The notes: generated by a model from the letters alone, not told the origin. A stretch of 64,000 bases of DNA from Schistocephalus solidus (GCA_017591395.1 WEDG01001244.1:62001-126000), one strand, 5' to 3'. Positions 1 to 11,218 are shown, numbered from the stretch's first letter. Translations and numbers: made by a program.

Positions 1-860
1 TATCTCAATGAGCTTTGGAATTTGAGCCTCGTCACAATCATTTAAAAAAAGTTTCGTTTACCAATTTCAGATAATGTTTTGTGAGATATGCAAACAAATA
101 CACGCACGATATTTTTATCCTTCATCCGGCTGATTTGAATGTTTCAAGTCAAATTGAAGTCTATGACTAACATATAAACAGCAGTTCTTGATACTTAACC
201 TTAACGGTTTTCGGTGTATACAAGTTAAACTGTAAGATTTTCTGCTCATCGGATTCTGACATATCGATCGTTGATTCTGACGAAACTCAATGTGTGCCCC
301 AAACAAAGGTGGGCTCAGGATCGGTTTTAGAGTGTTCTGATAGAAAACGTGCGTGCCACCTACCGCATTCTCTCCTCATTCACACATTTTGACCCCGGGT
401 CATGATAAATAGTTAAGAGGACAACAGATGGGATCGGGCACAGGTGGCTGGCATGGTGTGAGCCCGCACCTAGGCGTGCAACCATGCCTCATATGTGTGA
501 GTTTTTTTGGGTTCCCACTCCTAATAACGCACGTTGTGCACTCATCTGGCCTCATGTCAGTCAGGGGCGCTTGCATTGTGACCCCTGGTAGGGGGCAAAT
601 ATTGGATTTAAAAATAGCATTAGGGTTGAACCATTTGCAGACACCTAGATAGTGGTAATTTATGGTGCAATACAGGCACCATCCCCTTCAGTGCAGCTAA
701 CGGAATAACAGGCTCAAAAATGCTCATTGTGTTGCTCCAGTTCAAAGCGCCGCCAGCGCGATTCTCAATAACTAGCAACCAAACTACAGTATTTGACTCC
801 TACATACCAACTGGATTTTACTATTTCACAAGTTCAACTGTGAAATTCCCTCCATGTTAG
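1..860. other. 5' flank of the array, no gene seen
   Basis: No ORF here has protein-like composition, and I see no recognisable RNA gene or repeat. It is ordinary mixed-composition intergenic sequence upstream of eggshell-type copy 1. Confidence 0.5.
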
Positions 861-929
861 ATTTCAGTGTTGAGAACTGAAGCACTAGCGTTGAAAAATT
901 TGATGACACATAAAGATGCATTAACCACT

Positions 930-1043
930 AGCACTAGCTCAGATCGAAATTCGATATTCCAATGCGTCCTCCCACTGACAGCTGACAGAGTGCATTTACA
1001 AATCGAACACGACCGCACCGTCTCCACTGATACCGTATATAAG
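930..1043 (+). promoter_or_regulatory. Promoter of eggshell-type copy 1
   Basis: A TATA box (TATATAAG) lies at 1036-1043, about 40 bases before the ATG. Upstream is an element shared by all four copies, GTGCATTTACAAATCGAAC at 990-1008, preceded by a looser ATCGATATT-like stretch near 950. The leader between TATA and ATG contains GGCACGGCGCAGCAAAG, which copy 4 also has. Conservation among the copies makes this the likely vitelline-cell control region. The tissue specificity is inferred from the protein type. Confidence 0.75.
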
Positions 1044-1083
1044 GGCCAGAGGTCGGGCACGGCGCAGCAAAGCAACCACAGCC

Positions 1084-1585
1084 ATGAAACTCCTCATTCT
1101 CTGTGCCCTCGTCGCCGTCGCCTCCGCCCACTACTACCCTGAGCCTCATTACGGCAAAGTTGGCCACGGCCACTTCTCCGGCAAGGCCGCTGTGAAGGGT
1201 GACATCTACTTCGATGGCTGCTACGAGGAGACCTGCCACAAGGGTGACTACTTCGGCTACGGCTGCAAGGCTGGCCGCTGTGCCTACATCTGCCACCCCA
1301 AGGGCTGCTATGAATCACACGCCTACTCCCCAGACCAGTGCTGAGAGCTGGGGCGAACAGGAGGGCTACGGCAAACGCTTCGAGAAGGGTGGCGCCAAGG
1401 GCCAGAGCCAGTACAAGGGTCACGTCCAATTCAGCGGTCGTGTAGACTTCTCCGGCTGCACCTCGGAACACTGCCAAAGTGGTGAATTCGAGGGCTACAA
1501 CTGCAAGGACGGTCACTGCGCCACGGTGTGCAAGGGCAGCGAATGCCACGAGGAGAAGGAGTACGGCTACGGCTATGGCTACTAG
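1084..1585 (+). pseudogene. Eggshell (TES-like) protein copy 1, frameshifted
   Basis: This is the first of four near-identical genes for a small secreted cysteine-rich protein. The ATG at 1084 sits in the same context as in the intact copies (AAAGCAACCACAGCC before ATG). Residues 1-15 are a signal peptide ending ASA. The first six-cysteine repeat is intact. The run CCCC at 1328-1331 has one C more than the CCC in the other three copies. The reading frame therefore ends early at TGA 1342-1344 (86 residues), and the second repeat and YGYGYGY tail continue in another frame to the TAG at 1583-1585. The total is 502 bases against 501 in the intact copies, so one inserted base explains the break. 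Residue 22 is H where the others have Y. Promoter and AATAAA are intact, so the lesion may be recent or an assembly or sequencing error. Confidence 0.9.
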
Positions 1586-1601
1586 ACTCATCTCTTTCAG
1601 T

Positions 1602-1607
1602 AATAAA
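1602..1607 (+). promoter_or_regulatory. Polyadenylation signal, copy 1
   Basis: AATAAA lies 17 bases after the stop codon, in the same context as in copies 2 and 4 (TTTCAGTAATAAAGT). The 3' UTR is very short. Confidence 0.8.
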
Positions 1608-2725
1608 GTTTAATGCGTTGCCCCGCTACTGTCTCCTAGCCATTGATTTTATGAACGTTTGTTTAACTGTATGACTAGTGGATTACCTATGCAGTTCTGT
1701 AGCACGCACGCAGGTTTCAGAGAGTGATTCTAGTTAGTGTATGCTCAAGCGTATCTCGATTAGAATTGTTATCCCAATTCGGGATGGATACGAATAGACA
1801 TTTGTTCCTCCAAGTAGTCGCCGGTTTTTGCGCTACATGTGACATAGAGCGCAAATGTGATTTTCAGAATTAATTCGGAAACATGAAAATTGAAGTTTGG
1901 TTTATAATGGACCAACTGTGTACACTCGATTGGTGGTCGTCATAGTCAGCCCGGCGCAGCCAATTAGAAATTGGACTGCGCGTCGGTGAAGTAAACATCC
2001 GAATCACCGCATAATATTTTTATGAACATTTGTTTGCCCACCCCATTCGTTAGATATTTACTCCTAGTTTATCTTCACATATTCATGTAAGGAAAACTAT
2101 CTTAAAGTTCTCGGAAGACCACATGGTGAATTGGACAGAACTGTTCCTCATGCATATCCCGCATTTAGTCTGCGTCTTACTGTCTGGCATTTATCGGTCG
2201 TCCATAACACGCTCCGCCATGATATTTTGAAGCTTTCTGTCCATCCATTGACCTGCTCGTGAGGTCTTACTTACCTATTTGCTTTTCATAGACGCTATCG
2301 TATTACTGTTTAGAGAAATGAAGATGGTTATCATTCCTTGGCACTTTTTTGTAACTGCCCGGTTGGCATTTTAAAAATCTGTTATTTAACGGCTATTCCG
2401 TAGCCCGACTTTTCATGAGTAAATTCACACTCCGGGCGTAGCTTCGTGTTTGACCAAAATTTGAGGTGTGATTTTATTTGCAATCTCAAGGGGGCCTAAT
2501 CCGTATCAATAATCGAAAATTGGCCAAGTTTTTTTCTATTCGTTTAGATTAAAATGAACGATTTGCATGGCATCCTGCGCAAATTGGCCATTAAGTACAT
2601 TTTAAATAGTAATTTCAGCATGTCAACAAACAGATTTCGCTGGGCATGCATGTGTCCCCTAAATCTGAGTCTTCAATCAGAGGTTTTCCACTGTACGACT
2701 CACAGGCCCTCTTGAGTATTTTCTT

Positions 2726-2914
2726 CTAGAAATGCTGGCATTCATTACATTTATTCGTCGCAGATAGTCGATTCCTGTTACCTCCGAATTTCTTAACATC
2801 CATAAGGGGCTTTGTCTCAAATATGCCGGTCCGAAATGGTGGCCTGATTGGCTCCCGACACGCGTTACTCAATTCACGTATGGTGGACTTAGGCTTTCCT
2901 ACCGCCTTTGCCAT
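2726..2914 (-). other. Short ORF conserved in both arms, doubtful gene
   Basis: A 62-codon ORF runs antisense to copy 1. Its mirror at 17638-17856 encodes nearly the same peptide (from MAKAVGKPKST onward), with K-to-T and H-to-Y changes. The right-arm version has one extra T near its 3' end and reads on for several codons. I recognise no family. Similarity is expected from the DNA duplication alone, so it is weak evidence for coding. Confidence 0.2.
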
Positions 2915-5900
2915 TGCATTAATCCACCGCTCTAAACAACTGACCAGCTAGGATATTCGACTGGTGCATGAAAGAAGGATGAGAGAATAAAGTGTATCGT
3001 TAGGGCTTCCAGTCCCAGGGAAAACTATCGCATTCTTCACTATAAATAGGATGCGCTTGATTCTATCATGACGCGCTAAATGTCGTGGCTTGGAAGGTTG
3101 CCAAATGACAAAGTAACTCGGTATTATCAGAACTAATATTCTGTCTCGATTGCCTTAAGTTTTGCATCCTTCATGACGTTCACACTTGTGAGATCTGAAC
3201 GGCCCAAACAGAAGACAAGCCTATGTGGTTGGCACCAGGTCATGAGTGGCACGCGTAAACAGGCATATTAACGTGATCAGCAACTGTAGCTGATTCCATA
3301 CTCGGTATTATCGAAATAATCTTTCGACAAGGGGTTGAGAGACGATATGGTTCATGCTGCGCAATCCTGCTTTACCGTTAACCATTTCACACGAGAATCC
3401 CCCACCCTGCGCCCTGCTGTGGGGCACCTGGCGGACGTCGTCCTTCGTAACGATTGAATGGACCGACCCAGTGTTGCAGTATCCGCGATTTCCCCAACGG
3501 TGAATTTGTCCCATCTGAGCTGCCCAGGAGTGCAACCCATTTGCAGTAAGAGCCATAGATTATATTGGTGAGCCGGAAGTTCTTCATTCCATTACAATAT
3601 GCGTACCCTTGGACATTATTTATCATCGTAGTCATCTTGGCATTTCACTTTTCGTTCCGTCTCTGTTGAAGGTTGTGACAACATTAGCAGAATTAAACAC
3701 TGTTCTCGGCGGATTCCACACGCAGAAAGGTCATCTGAATTTGAATTTTACAGGAGGTCAGTCCTATCATATGTTCGCAGCTTTCAACTAAACAGCGCTT
3801 ACTTCCGTGGCAGAGGCGTGGACTGATTTCAGCTATTTGCGTAAATTCGTCTTCCTCCGCACATCGGGATTTACCCGTTACGCAGGCTAGCTTTCATTTT
3901 GTTGGAAAATTTCTGCTTGCGTACCTCAAGGACTAGGGTTGAACTATTCGGTTTCGTTGATGCCTTTCTCTCTTGAGATAGTTTCCGCGGTTGGAGTTGC
4001 AGCCTCATTCTCGAGACGGAAAAGCCACAGTCAGTCCGGCAGTTAGTCACTGGGAAACAGCACAACGACCACGCTTCTGGACAGATACACAGTTTGCTAC
4101 TGCTGGGGTCACGTGTGCGTCCATGTTGTCGTCCTACGATTAGGAAGATGAATGTTGGTGTTCATAGTGAGGAGGTTGTGTTCTGCACACATCTTCTGCA
4201 GAGGAAGTCTGTTATCGTGTAGTAGCCTCCGTGAAGTATGTCAGTTTTCAATTGATGTGGCCTCTTGCCAGGTGACCTTTGATGTTAGAGAAAATACTAA
4301 ATGTGTGCGCTCTAGCATGGACACGAGGAGAATAGGCAGATATTCGCAGATCTGATATATTGCATTGTCCGTGCTTGTCATTGCAGAAATGTTAGTGTTG
4401 ATACGGGGGGCGAATTTTTTTTCACGTAGAGGCAGACTCAGGGAAATATTGAGGCGTGGATTTCATGCAGGAGATGACTCTAGCCTCACATCGTCCCAGT
4501 AGAATATGTATGATTCACTGACGTAAGCTGGTTGCCCTCCTTATGAAACGTGGTTTTCGTTGAGGCTGGCGATATCGATGTGGAATCTGGTTGCTTCTCG
4601 TGATATCAGGATGGTCGGCTTGTCTGGTTATTTGGTTATTGGATAAGGTTAAAGCAAATGGACACTCAGTTGTGGAATGAGCGACGTCACTTTGGCGGGA
4701 GAGGTAAGACTTTGGAATAGGAACGCCTTTTTCAACTAGTTCTTCGGCTGCATGGCTGGCATCAATCAGCTGCGGTCTGTGTGCAGAAGGTGTGAGTACG
4801 GGTATTCATTTATTGTATATTTTCTGTTTCTTCCCTCGCGAGGAGACAAGTAGCGCTCCCTCTGAATTGGTCTGTCGAGACAGCCCAGGTCACTGCAGAG
4901 TCCCAAAAGGACAGAAGAATGTTGACTGGAAGGAAACCGGCATATATTATGTCTGCTTACCATGGGGTTGCTGTCGCTGTTGCTACAGGACCATACTCGT
5001 TGGGAGTTGCGTTTGATGGGTAAGGTTTTATAGACGTACAGCTTCCCTTACCACAGGATTAATCCATCTTAACTGACTGACGTGGAATTTCAATATGGGG
5101 GATAATACGCTCTAGGTTACCCTTATCTTGCGCAGCACAACGATGGAATTGGTCGCTAAGTTGTGAATGCAGCACGAACCAAAGTATCGTGGGGACGCAG
5201 GTCATAGTAAAATGGAATGTGGATGTCGAACGCGATAACTGTCATGCATTTGGAGGCCTGTGGAGCGAAACCTTGTTCCTATCATCTGTACGTTTCATCC
5301 GGACACTACAACCACCAGACACGCAATAATTATACAGTCTGGAAGAACGAGGTGCACCTCTGCATATCAATGTGTATGCCATTTTTAATGGTTAAGCCAT
5401 GTCGCACTCCCCCTTTTTCCTCCTCCCTTTCCTCACTCACTACGTCCCGATGACAGTATCAACTCCCCATCACCTGAGGTAAGCGTATATTCTGTGGCTG
5501 AAAAATCTTAGCGACCCTTCTATGCGTGCTATACAGGCTGTCTTCGGTTCGCCTAGATACCCCGTTAATGTGACCAGCATAAGGCAAAATTTATGATTAA
5601 GTCACTGCAACCCGAAATACGTTCCTGTGTTAAACCGACTCACCCCGTCGGATGGCAACCTTCCATTTCCAGACTGTTCGTGCGTCTTAGTGGCCTAAGG
5701 TCAAGATTGCTTTTCCCCTGTCAGTTAGACCTTCGTAGGCGACCATTTTGACGGTGTGACCCACAGCAGGTTAAGTATAGGGATTTGTTTATGGTGAATG
5801 TGAGCTGCATATGTGGCACCTTCTTATCCTTCAAACACCTGGAGCCGTAGTTGAGATAGAGCCTGGATGACCGGAGTTGAGCTCATGTGCAGTGACTGAC

Positions 5901-7911
5901 AGATACAAACGCTGAGTATACATTTCCTACGCAAAGCCTGGTCTCCGCACAATAAATCGGGTTTTCAGTTCTTTATATTTAGGAATGTGTGCACTGTAAT
6001 CGAGACTGGTTGGCCTCCTTTCGTCTTCCATCTTAAGTGCCTCGGTGTTTTTTTTTAAATTCAAGATGACTAGGAAGAATATTTTGTGATGCCGCGCGAT
6101 ATGTTAATCTAAAGAGTGCCACACACGCATGACTCAGACAAGCAAGTTCGGAGGTAGTGTTTTCTTCCATTAAGTTTGCATTGCTTGATTCGGTTGCACA
6201 TGACGGGAGACTACAGGTCTTTGACGTTTCATCTTCCGCCTAGGCGGTATACTAATTGTGCTCTCATGATCATGGTGTACAGCTGATTTACGATACGGAA
6301 GTTTGTTTTTTAATCTTTGTATTCGATAGCGTTTATCCGATTAGAGCGAACTCGTGTTTTCGCTTCATATTCCATGTTTATTAATGCTTTGATTTTCGTG
6401 TGGTTTAGGGGTGGTTATTCGGTAGCGGTCCTAAAATATGTGGCATTTTGAAGCGTTTCGTTTGTGTGACATGGAATATAACCCGTCAAGGGATTGGGCG
6501 ATTGTTCTCATTGCATTTTTACTTTGACATATTTCTAGATCTGGGTTATTTTCATGGTTATGACTAAATATTTGACCGCTGATTGCAACTTGCCAGGACA
6601 GGAGGCTAAATTGTAGTATCCTTTATAGCTCACGGGTATTCGGTCCTCAGAGCACTCCGTACTACTCCATTCCTAGCGTAATTCCGTCTGATGCGTCCAC
6701 CATATCGTCGATTTCAGAATGACCCTAGTTTCGCATGTATTTTTTCCATCCGAAAACGTTATAATAGACTTAGTGACAAGTAGGTTGCTTGAGGTAGGCC
6801 GAATCGCTTTCCGTAATACTGTTGAAGAGGTGATTGGAAGGTAGATGAGCAAAATTCTGAGTGGCGCTCACAGACGGTTGGGGTATATTTATGTTTCCAA
6901 CTATGGTTTCGTCTACTTCTCTCCAGAGACTGAAGGGTTGTGTGAGTTACATGTTCACCATTATTGGCACGTAGCTTGGCATTGCCGTCAGCGGGTGCGG
7001 CACGGACCCCCATTTCACTGTCGGGTGTGTTGACCCGTCCTCAGTGAACATGGCAATATTTGACGATTCTGACTGTTTCGAGCCATTGCTCCGTCTATCA
7101 AGTAATTCCACAAACTTGTTATAGGACAGGCAAGTTTGCCTTTTGGTTGACTAGACGGTCTGTGCGCATCCAGGCTTGATCGTCAGCTCGTCAAAAAGTC
7201 TCAACCGAGTCAAAATCGGTGAGGTGGCCTATCTGGTGGTATAGTTTGTCACCTGCAAATTTGGATTCAATACCCAATCAATCTATTGATTTCCTTGCAT
7301 TTGCGTTCGCAACTCTCAACTGCTTCCTCTGGCTCAAGCTCCTTCCATCGTCAGCCGAAGGGAAGTTGGGCCCAACATCTTCTGCTTGGGGACGAGGTCT
7401 TCTGGTCGCATCACTTACCAGCAGATGGTTGAGTCAGACCCGTTGAGGCCTTCTCTTCCGAGTGGCACGAGGTATCGTGTAACGGTCTCGTTGACTCTTT
7501 TCCTGCACGCGATGTTCCGCCATGGCCGTGGCTGGCTGAAACCTTCAATCTGCTTCCTTCGGGATATTCACCTTCTCTCAACGAATGCTCTTGTATAAGC
7601 ATTTTTTAGGGAATTTGCGGCTGTGGATGATCGTGTTTCGCGTTGGCGTTGTCGTACTGTCACTCGCCGGTGTAGCTTACTATGCAAATGGTGCAGCTGA
7701 TGGCTGCTGTTGTAACTTAGTATTTCACAAGCCTTGATCCACAATTGACTGTCTGATTAGCAGCAGAATGTCATTTTGTTCTCCAGCTCCTCCGCTGTCG
7801 TAAATTGTAGGTTGAACATGACTGAGTCCAGTTGTCGTCTACAACAATCAATTTTGGTCCCAGTCACTGACGCCAAAGGTGGCTTCGAGGCAGTATTAAC
7901 AGTATTGGGTT

Positions 7912-8334
7912 TTGAGCGCCTATAACACTCGTCTTTTGAGATTATGTTGGAACACCTCAGCAGTAATCACGAAGATTAGTGAATACATAGGAGGAGGGCT
8001 TGATTTGCCTATATGTGGTCAAAGTCAAGAAAATCAGGCTGTCTTCGGATGTGGTAATAGTCGTTTTGGCATAAAATGGTGTAATTGCAACTTCGAGGTT
8101 TCAGGGCTGGGAGCGTATGTTTTTGATCATAAAATGGGAGTCTTGTATAATCGAAAATGTAACCGGTTAATTATGTCCGAGCATTGTATGTTTAATCCCT
8201 TACATGTTGACCAGTGGCCAGTGGAAGTGACATTTTTACAAAAAAGGGTTAACAAGATGTCTGTAGAGGAAGTGCGACTTCATATGGGTCGAGCCATTTT
8301 TAGGGCGGCTGTCTTCCAAAGAGGAAAAAGTTGA
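7912..8334 (+). other. Unassigned ORF, 140 codons
   Basis: This is one of the longer open frames outside the eggshell genes. It opens on TTG rather than ATG, contains several Cys and Trp residues and matches no family I know. No splice sites, promoter or poly(A) signal clearly go with it. It overlaps the start of the next ORF by four bases in another frame, which would fit a decayed mobile-element protein or chance. Low confidence that it is a gene. Confidence 0.15.
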
Positions 8335-8714
8335 AGCGACCCGCGCCAAAGGTTCACACAGAGAGTTGTGAAAATGCAATTGCTGGCCAGGGAAGTGGTG
8401 ATATCAGGCATTTTGAGCAACGACTTCGGCTACCCATTTTAGGCTTTGATGAATCGTATGTACGAATTCCATCATGTGGCGCGTTGGCGGCATGCACATC
8501 GGACTTGCCATCTGTATATGCGAAACGGACTCTGAATCCGTCCTGTAGGCCCCATCGCGTTGGTCGTGGCGCTAATTGGCGGCCTCCCATCAATATTGGT
8601 GATCCATGCATCAGACCCATGTGCACGCAGCCCACGTGTCAGATGATGGAACCTGCGCACGCACGTTACCCGTTTCCGTCGGATTTGTTCGAAACTTCAG
8701 AACACAATGATTAG
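8331..8714 (+). other. Unassigned ORF, 127 codons
   Basis: It starts with ATG four bases before the end of the preceding ORF. It is rich in Pro, Cys and Arg and has no recognised motif. A reverse-strand ORF of 93 codons covers the same DNA, so the openness may be compositional. It lies inside the extra segment between copies 1 and 2. Confidence 0.15.
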
Positions 8715-8979
8715 CCACCTGATACAATTTCATCCGTGCAATCAGGAAGAATTTTTTGATTACCTTAATTTTTTACAACGCGTCTCCGATAGAAAGACTA
8801 AAGTATTTTTGCATCTTTCTTGCGCAGTTTGAGTTTAATCTAGGATCATGCAACTCACTGCCTGATTCTTCTACAACACTGGTTTCATGAAGGACCTGAA
8901 GCGGAATGTGTTTCACTAAATTTTATTAAACCTTAGGAATCCTTTGCCTGGAATAGTTTTTCTTTAGCAGAAAATGAAA

Positions 8980-9105
8980 GGTTATTTCATTTAACCAAAT
9001 AGTGAAACACTCGGCAGCCTCGGTAGGATTCGAATCCAAGGCAGCAAGGGGAATGCTTCAATACAGCCAAGGCTCTAATCGCCCGGGTAATGAGGCCGCA
9101 CCTAA
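8980..9105 (-). mobile_element. tRNA-derived SINE-like element
   Basis: Read on the minus strand it has an A-box-like region (about 9065-9095), a B box GGATTCGAATCC at 9026-9037, and the tail TTTCACTATTTGG at about 8996-9008. The same order and similar tail occur in the elements at 25.1 and 43.1 kb. The fold is not a canonical tRNA, so I call it a degenerate SINE-like copy. Confidence 0.55.
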
Positions 9106-10140
9106 TGAGCAGCTTCAGCCTTCTAGCAATGCAGTCCAGATGCCTACTGTCATGCGTGCACAAGTGCCTGAAGTCGCTCGGAAATGGTATATTCAATGTG
9201 TTTTGGCGAGAGAATTCGGAGCATTTCCCTGCTCCTGCTTCAATTGATGTGCTAGGCTTTCACTCTGACCAGAGTTTGCAGTAACAGTGAGGATACGCTG
9301 AAAGTGTTTTGGCACAGGTATTTTATTCCCTAGAACATGAAGGCGCCAAAATTGTGGTGAGTGCAATGTGATCTGCTAAAGGCCATCTTGCACTGGAAGA
9401 TGTAGAAATTGGGGATCCATTACAGTTGCAATCGTCTTTTGTGCAGAGGATGAGAGGGTCAGATTTTTGCAAATGTTATTTGTGCCATTGCACAGGCAAG
9501 CTTGCTTGGTCTAATTCTAAATAATTAGTCTCCAACAGAGAGTGCTTGCCTCTCAGACTCGGGTTTTTAACAATTTACACGTTAATCAGTCTGCTTCCTC
9601 GTGTGTTAGATACCAACCTTACCGTCTGCAGAGTAAGGTTTAAAATATGCGTTGACTTCCAGAAAGATTAATAGAACGTCTGACAGTTTGAATATCGCAA
9701 ACGACTAAGTCACCACTTGTCCCATGGAGAGTGCACTTCTGATTAGATGTGCATGAATTAGTTCATGCGAAGACGAACTTTTTTATTTGTACTTGTAGAG
9801 TTACCGTCAGAGCCCGCGATGACCGTATTTATGTATACAAAGTTCGCATATCTACACTCAAAATAAAGTTGCAAACCTTTCGAATGTGGTCTGTTCACGA
9901 CAAAAAATTATGAAAAATAATTGCTTCTGTTCACTGGGACTCAGTACGAAAAGATTAATGGAAGACAAAGTGTTTTCCCAAGCTGGCCGTGAGTATTCAT
10001 GTTGTAAAAGAGGGTTTTGGTCAAAAATTATGCTAGCAAGTTTTCTATTCAAAATGTAAATGGTGCCGGTCGTCACCATGTTACTCGGTGGTGAGTTCCA
10101 TGGTCCGGCTACCCGTTGACTGAATGAAAACATCCTACGG

Positions 10141-10385
10141 TCTAGCCGCGAGCATTCGGTTTCGACTTTCTAGGTATAACCACGGTCATGATTAGGCAAA
10201 GGGTTAAGGTTTTTGTCGTGTCAACAGTAGGGTTTAAGACAAGGCTAGTTCTAGGGTTAAGATTAAGGTGGAAATACCGTTTTATGTAAGGGTTAGTGCA
10301 TACCTGTAAAGCCACGTATTTTTAGCGGACGGAGCGGTTCATATTTCTGTGTCCTGTTTAGGCGCCCATATAAGGCATCCATAAC
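10141..10385 (+). mobile_element. Telomere-like repeat element (right end clear)
   Basis: The interior has degenerate GGGTTAAGG/TAGGGTT units (about 10199-10290). The right end contains TGTCCTGTTTAGG followed by CATATAAGGCATCC, matching the ends of the better preserved elements at 24.3-24.7 and 32.8-33.2 kb. The left end could not be placed confidently. Confidence 0.5.
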
Positions 10386-10558
10386 GCAATACTTAATCTC
10401 ATTTATTTGAGGAGTTTATCCTTCACCGACACTAAAAACCACACCCATTTCCTGGTTGCTACACTTATGCGGCCTGTGATTCCCTTATTTAATGAGATTT
10501 TTGAACCCTAGACAGTCAGGAGCCTAAAGGCCACAGTGACCTTCTGCAGAAAACTAAT

Positions 10559-10655
10559 ATCTCAACATATCTTTCGATGCTCAGCAGACATAGATATCAA
10601 AGTGCATTAAAAAATCGAACACGATCACGCAGCCCTCCCTGATACTGTATATAAG
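10559..10655 (+). promoter_or_regulatory. Promoter of eggshell-type copy 2
   Basis: TATATAAG lies at 10648-10655. The shared upstream element GTGCATTAAAAAATCGAAC is at 10602-10620. The leader after TATA contains CCGGTAGTGTGCCACAAAG, the type shared with copy 3 rather than copies 1 and 4. Confidence 0.75.
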
Positions 10656-10695
10656 GACCACAGATCCGGTAGTGTGCCACAAAGCAACCACAGCC

Positions 10696-11196
10696 ATGAA
10701 ACTCCTCATCCTTTGCGCCCTCGTCGTCATCGCCTCCGCCCACTACTACCCCGAGCCTTATTACGGCAAAGTTGGCCACGGCCACTTCTCCGGCAAGGCC
10801 GCATTGAAGGGCGACATCTACTTCAATGGCTGCTACGAGGAGACCTGCCACAAGGGTGACTACTTCGGCTACGGCTGCAAGGCTGGCCGCTGTGCCTACA
10901 TCTGCCACCCCAAGGGCTGCTACGAATCACACGCCTACTCCCAGACGAGTGCTGAGAGCTGGGGCGAACAGGAGGGCTACGGCAAACGCTTCGAGAAGGG
11001 TGGCGCCAAGGGCCAGAGCCAGTACAAGGGTCACGTTCAATTCAGCGGTCGTGTAGACTTCTCCGGCTGCACCTCGGAACACTGCCAAAGTGGGGAATTC
11101 GAGGGCTACAACTGCAAGGACGGTCACTGCGCCACGGTGTGCAAGGGCAGCGAATGCCACGAGGAGAAGGAGTACGGCTACGGCTATGGCTACTAG
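10696..11196 (+). CDS. Eggshell (TES-like) protein copy 2, intact
   Basis: A single-exon gene of 166 codons. I chose the ATG at 10696, not the in-frame ATG at 10672, because MKLLILCAL begins the signal peptide and the bases before it match the leaders of all copies. Residues 1-15 are the signal peptide (cleavage after ASA). Repeat 1 has cysteines 46, 51, 61, 66, 70 and 75. Repeat 2 has 125, 130, 140, 145, 149 and 154, with identical spacing C-x4-C-x9-C-x4-C-x3-C-x4-C. The protein ends in YGYGYGY. Known eggshell proteins of this kind are stored in vitelline-cell granules and cross-linked, partly through tyrosines oxidised to DOPA. That role is inferred. Copy 2 differs from copies 3 and 4 at residues 11, 12, 37 and 44 (V, I, L, N). 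The coding region is far more GC-rich than its surroundings. Confidence 0.9.
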   Translation: MKLLILCALVVIASAHYYPEPYYGKVGHGHFSGKAALKGDIYFNGCYEETCHKGDYFGYGCKAGRCAYICHPKGCYESHAYSQTSAESWGEQEGYGKRFEKGGAKGQSQYKGHVQFSGRVDFSGCTSEHCQSGEFEGYNCKDGHCATVCKGSECHEEKEYGYGYGY

Positions 11197-11212
11197 ACTC
11201 ATCTCTTTCAGT

Positions 11213-11218
11213 AATAAA
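11213..11218 (+). promoter_or_regulatory. Polyadenylation signal, copy 2
   Basis: AATAAA lies 17 bases after the TAG stop. Close identity with the copy 1 3' UTR runs through this signal and ends just after it. Confidence 0.8.

Larger units (their letters stand above)
1084..3693 (+). repeat. Left arm of large inverted duplication
   Basis: The copy 1 gene plus about 2.1 kb of 3' flank is matched as a reverse complement by 16878-19484. Landmarks checked by eye in both arms include the flank just after AATAAA, the stretch around GCGCAAATGTGATTTTCAG (about 1850), the 62-codon ORF near 2726-2914, and the final block CTTGGCATTTCACTTTT (about 3638) through GACAACATT (about 3677). The arms differ by scattered substitutions and small indels. 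Arm lengths are about 2610 and 2607 bases. Homology stops near 3693. Apart from copy 1, no convincing gene lies in the arm. Confidence 0.9.
3694..10558. other. Extra ~6.87 kb segment between copies 1 and 2
   Basis: Copies 4 and 3 start codons are 2743 bases apart and copies 1 and 2 are 9612 apart, a difference of 6869 bases. Homology with the right half stops at about 3693 and resumes about 137 bases before the copy 2 ATG, so this block is absent from the right half. It holds two unassigned ORFs (7912-8714), a tRNA-derived element (8980-9105) and a telomere-like repeat (about 10141-10385). Otherwise it shows no gene I can support. The short direct repeat GCAGAA occurs at both junctions (3687-3692 and 10546-10551) and could be a target-site duplication, but six bases can occur by chance. 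Confidence 0.6.

Noticed and set aside
934..1591. Long minus-strand and alternate-frame ORFs over copy 1 (also over copies 2-4)
   Set aside because: They are shadows of the GC-rich eggshell coding frame. They recur at every copy and have Ala/Val-, Ser/Arg- or Arg/Thr-rich composition without start context or promoter.
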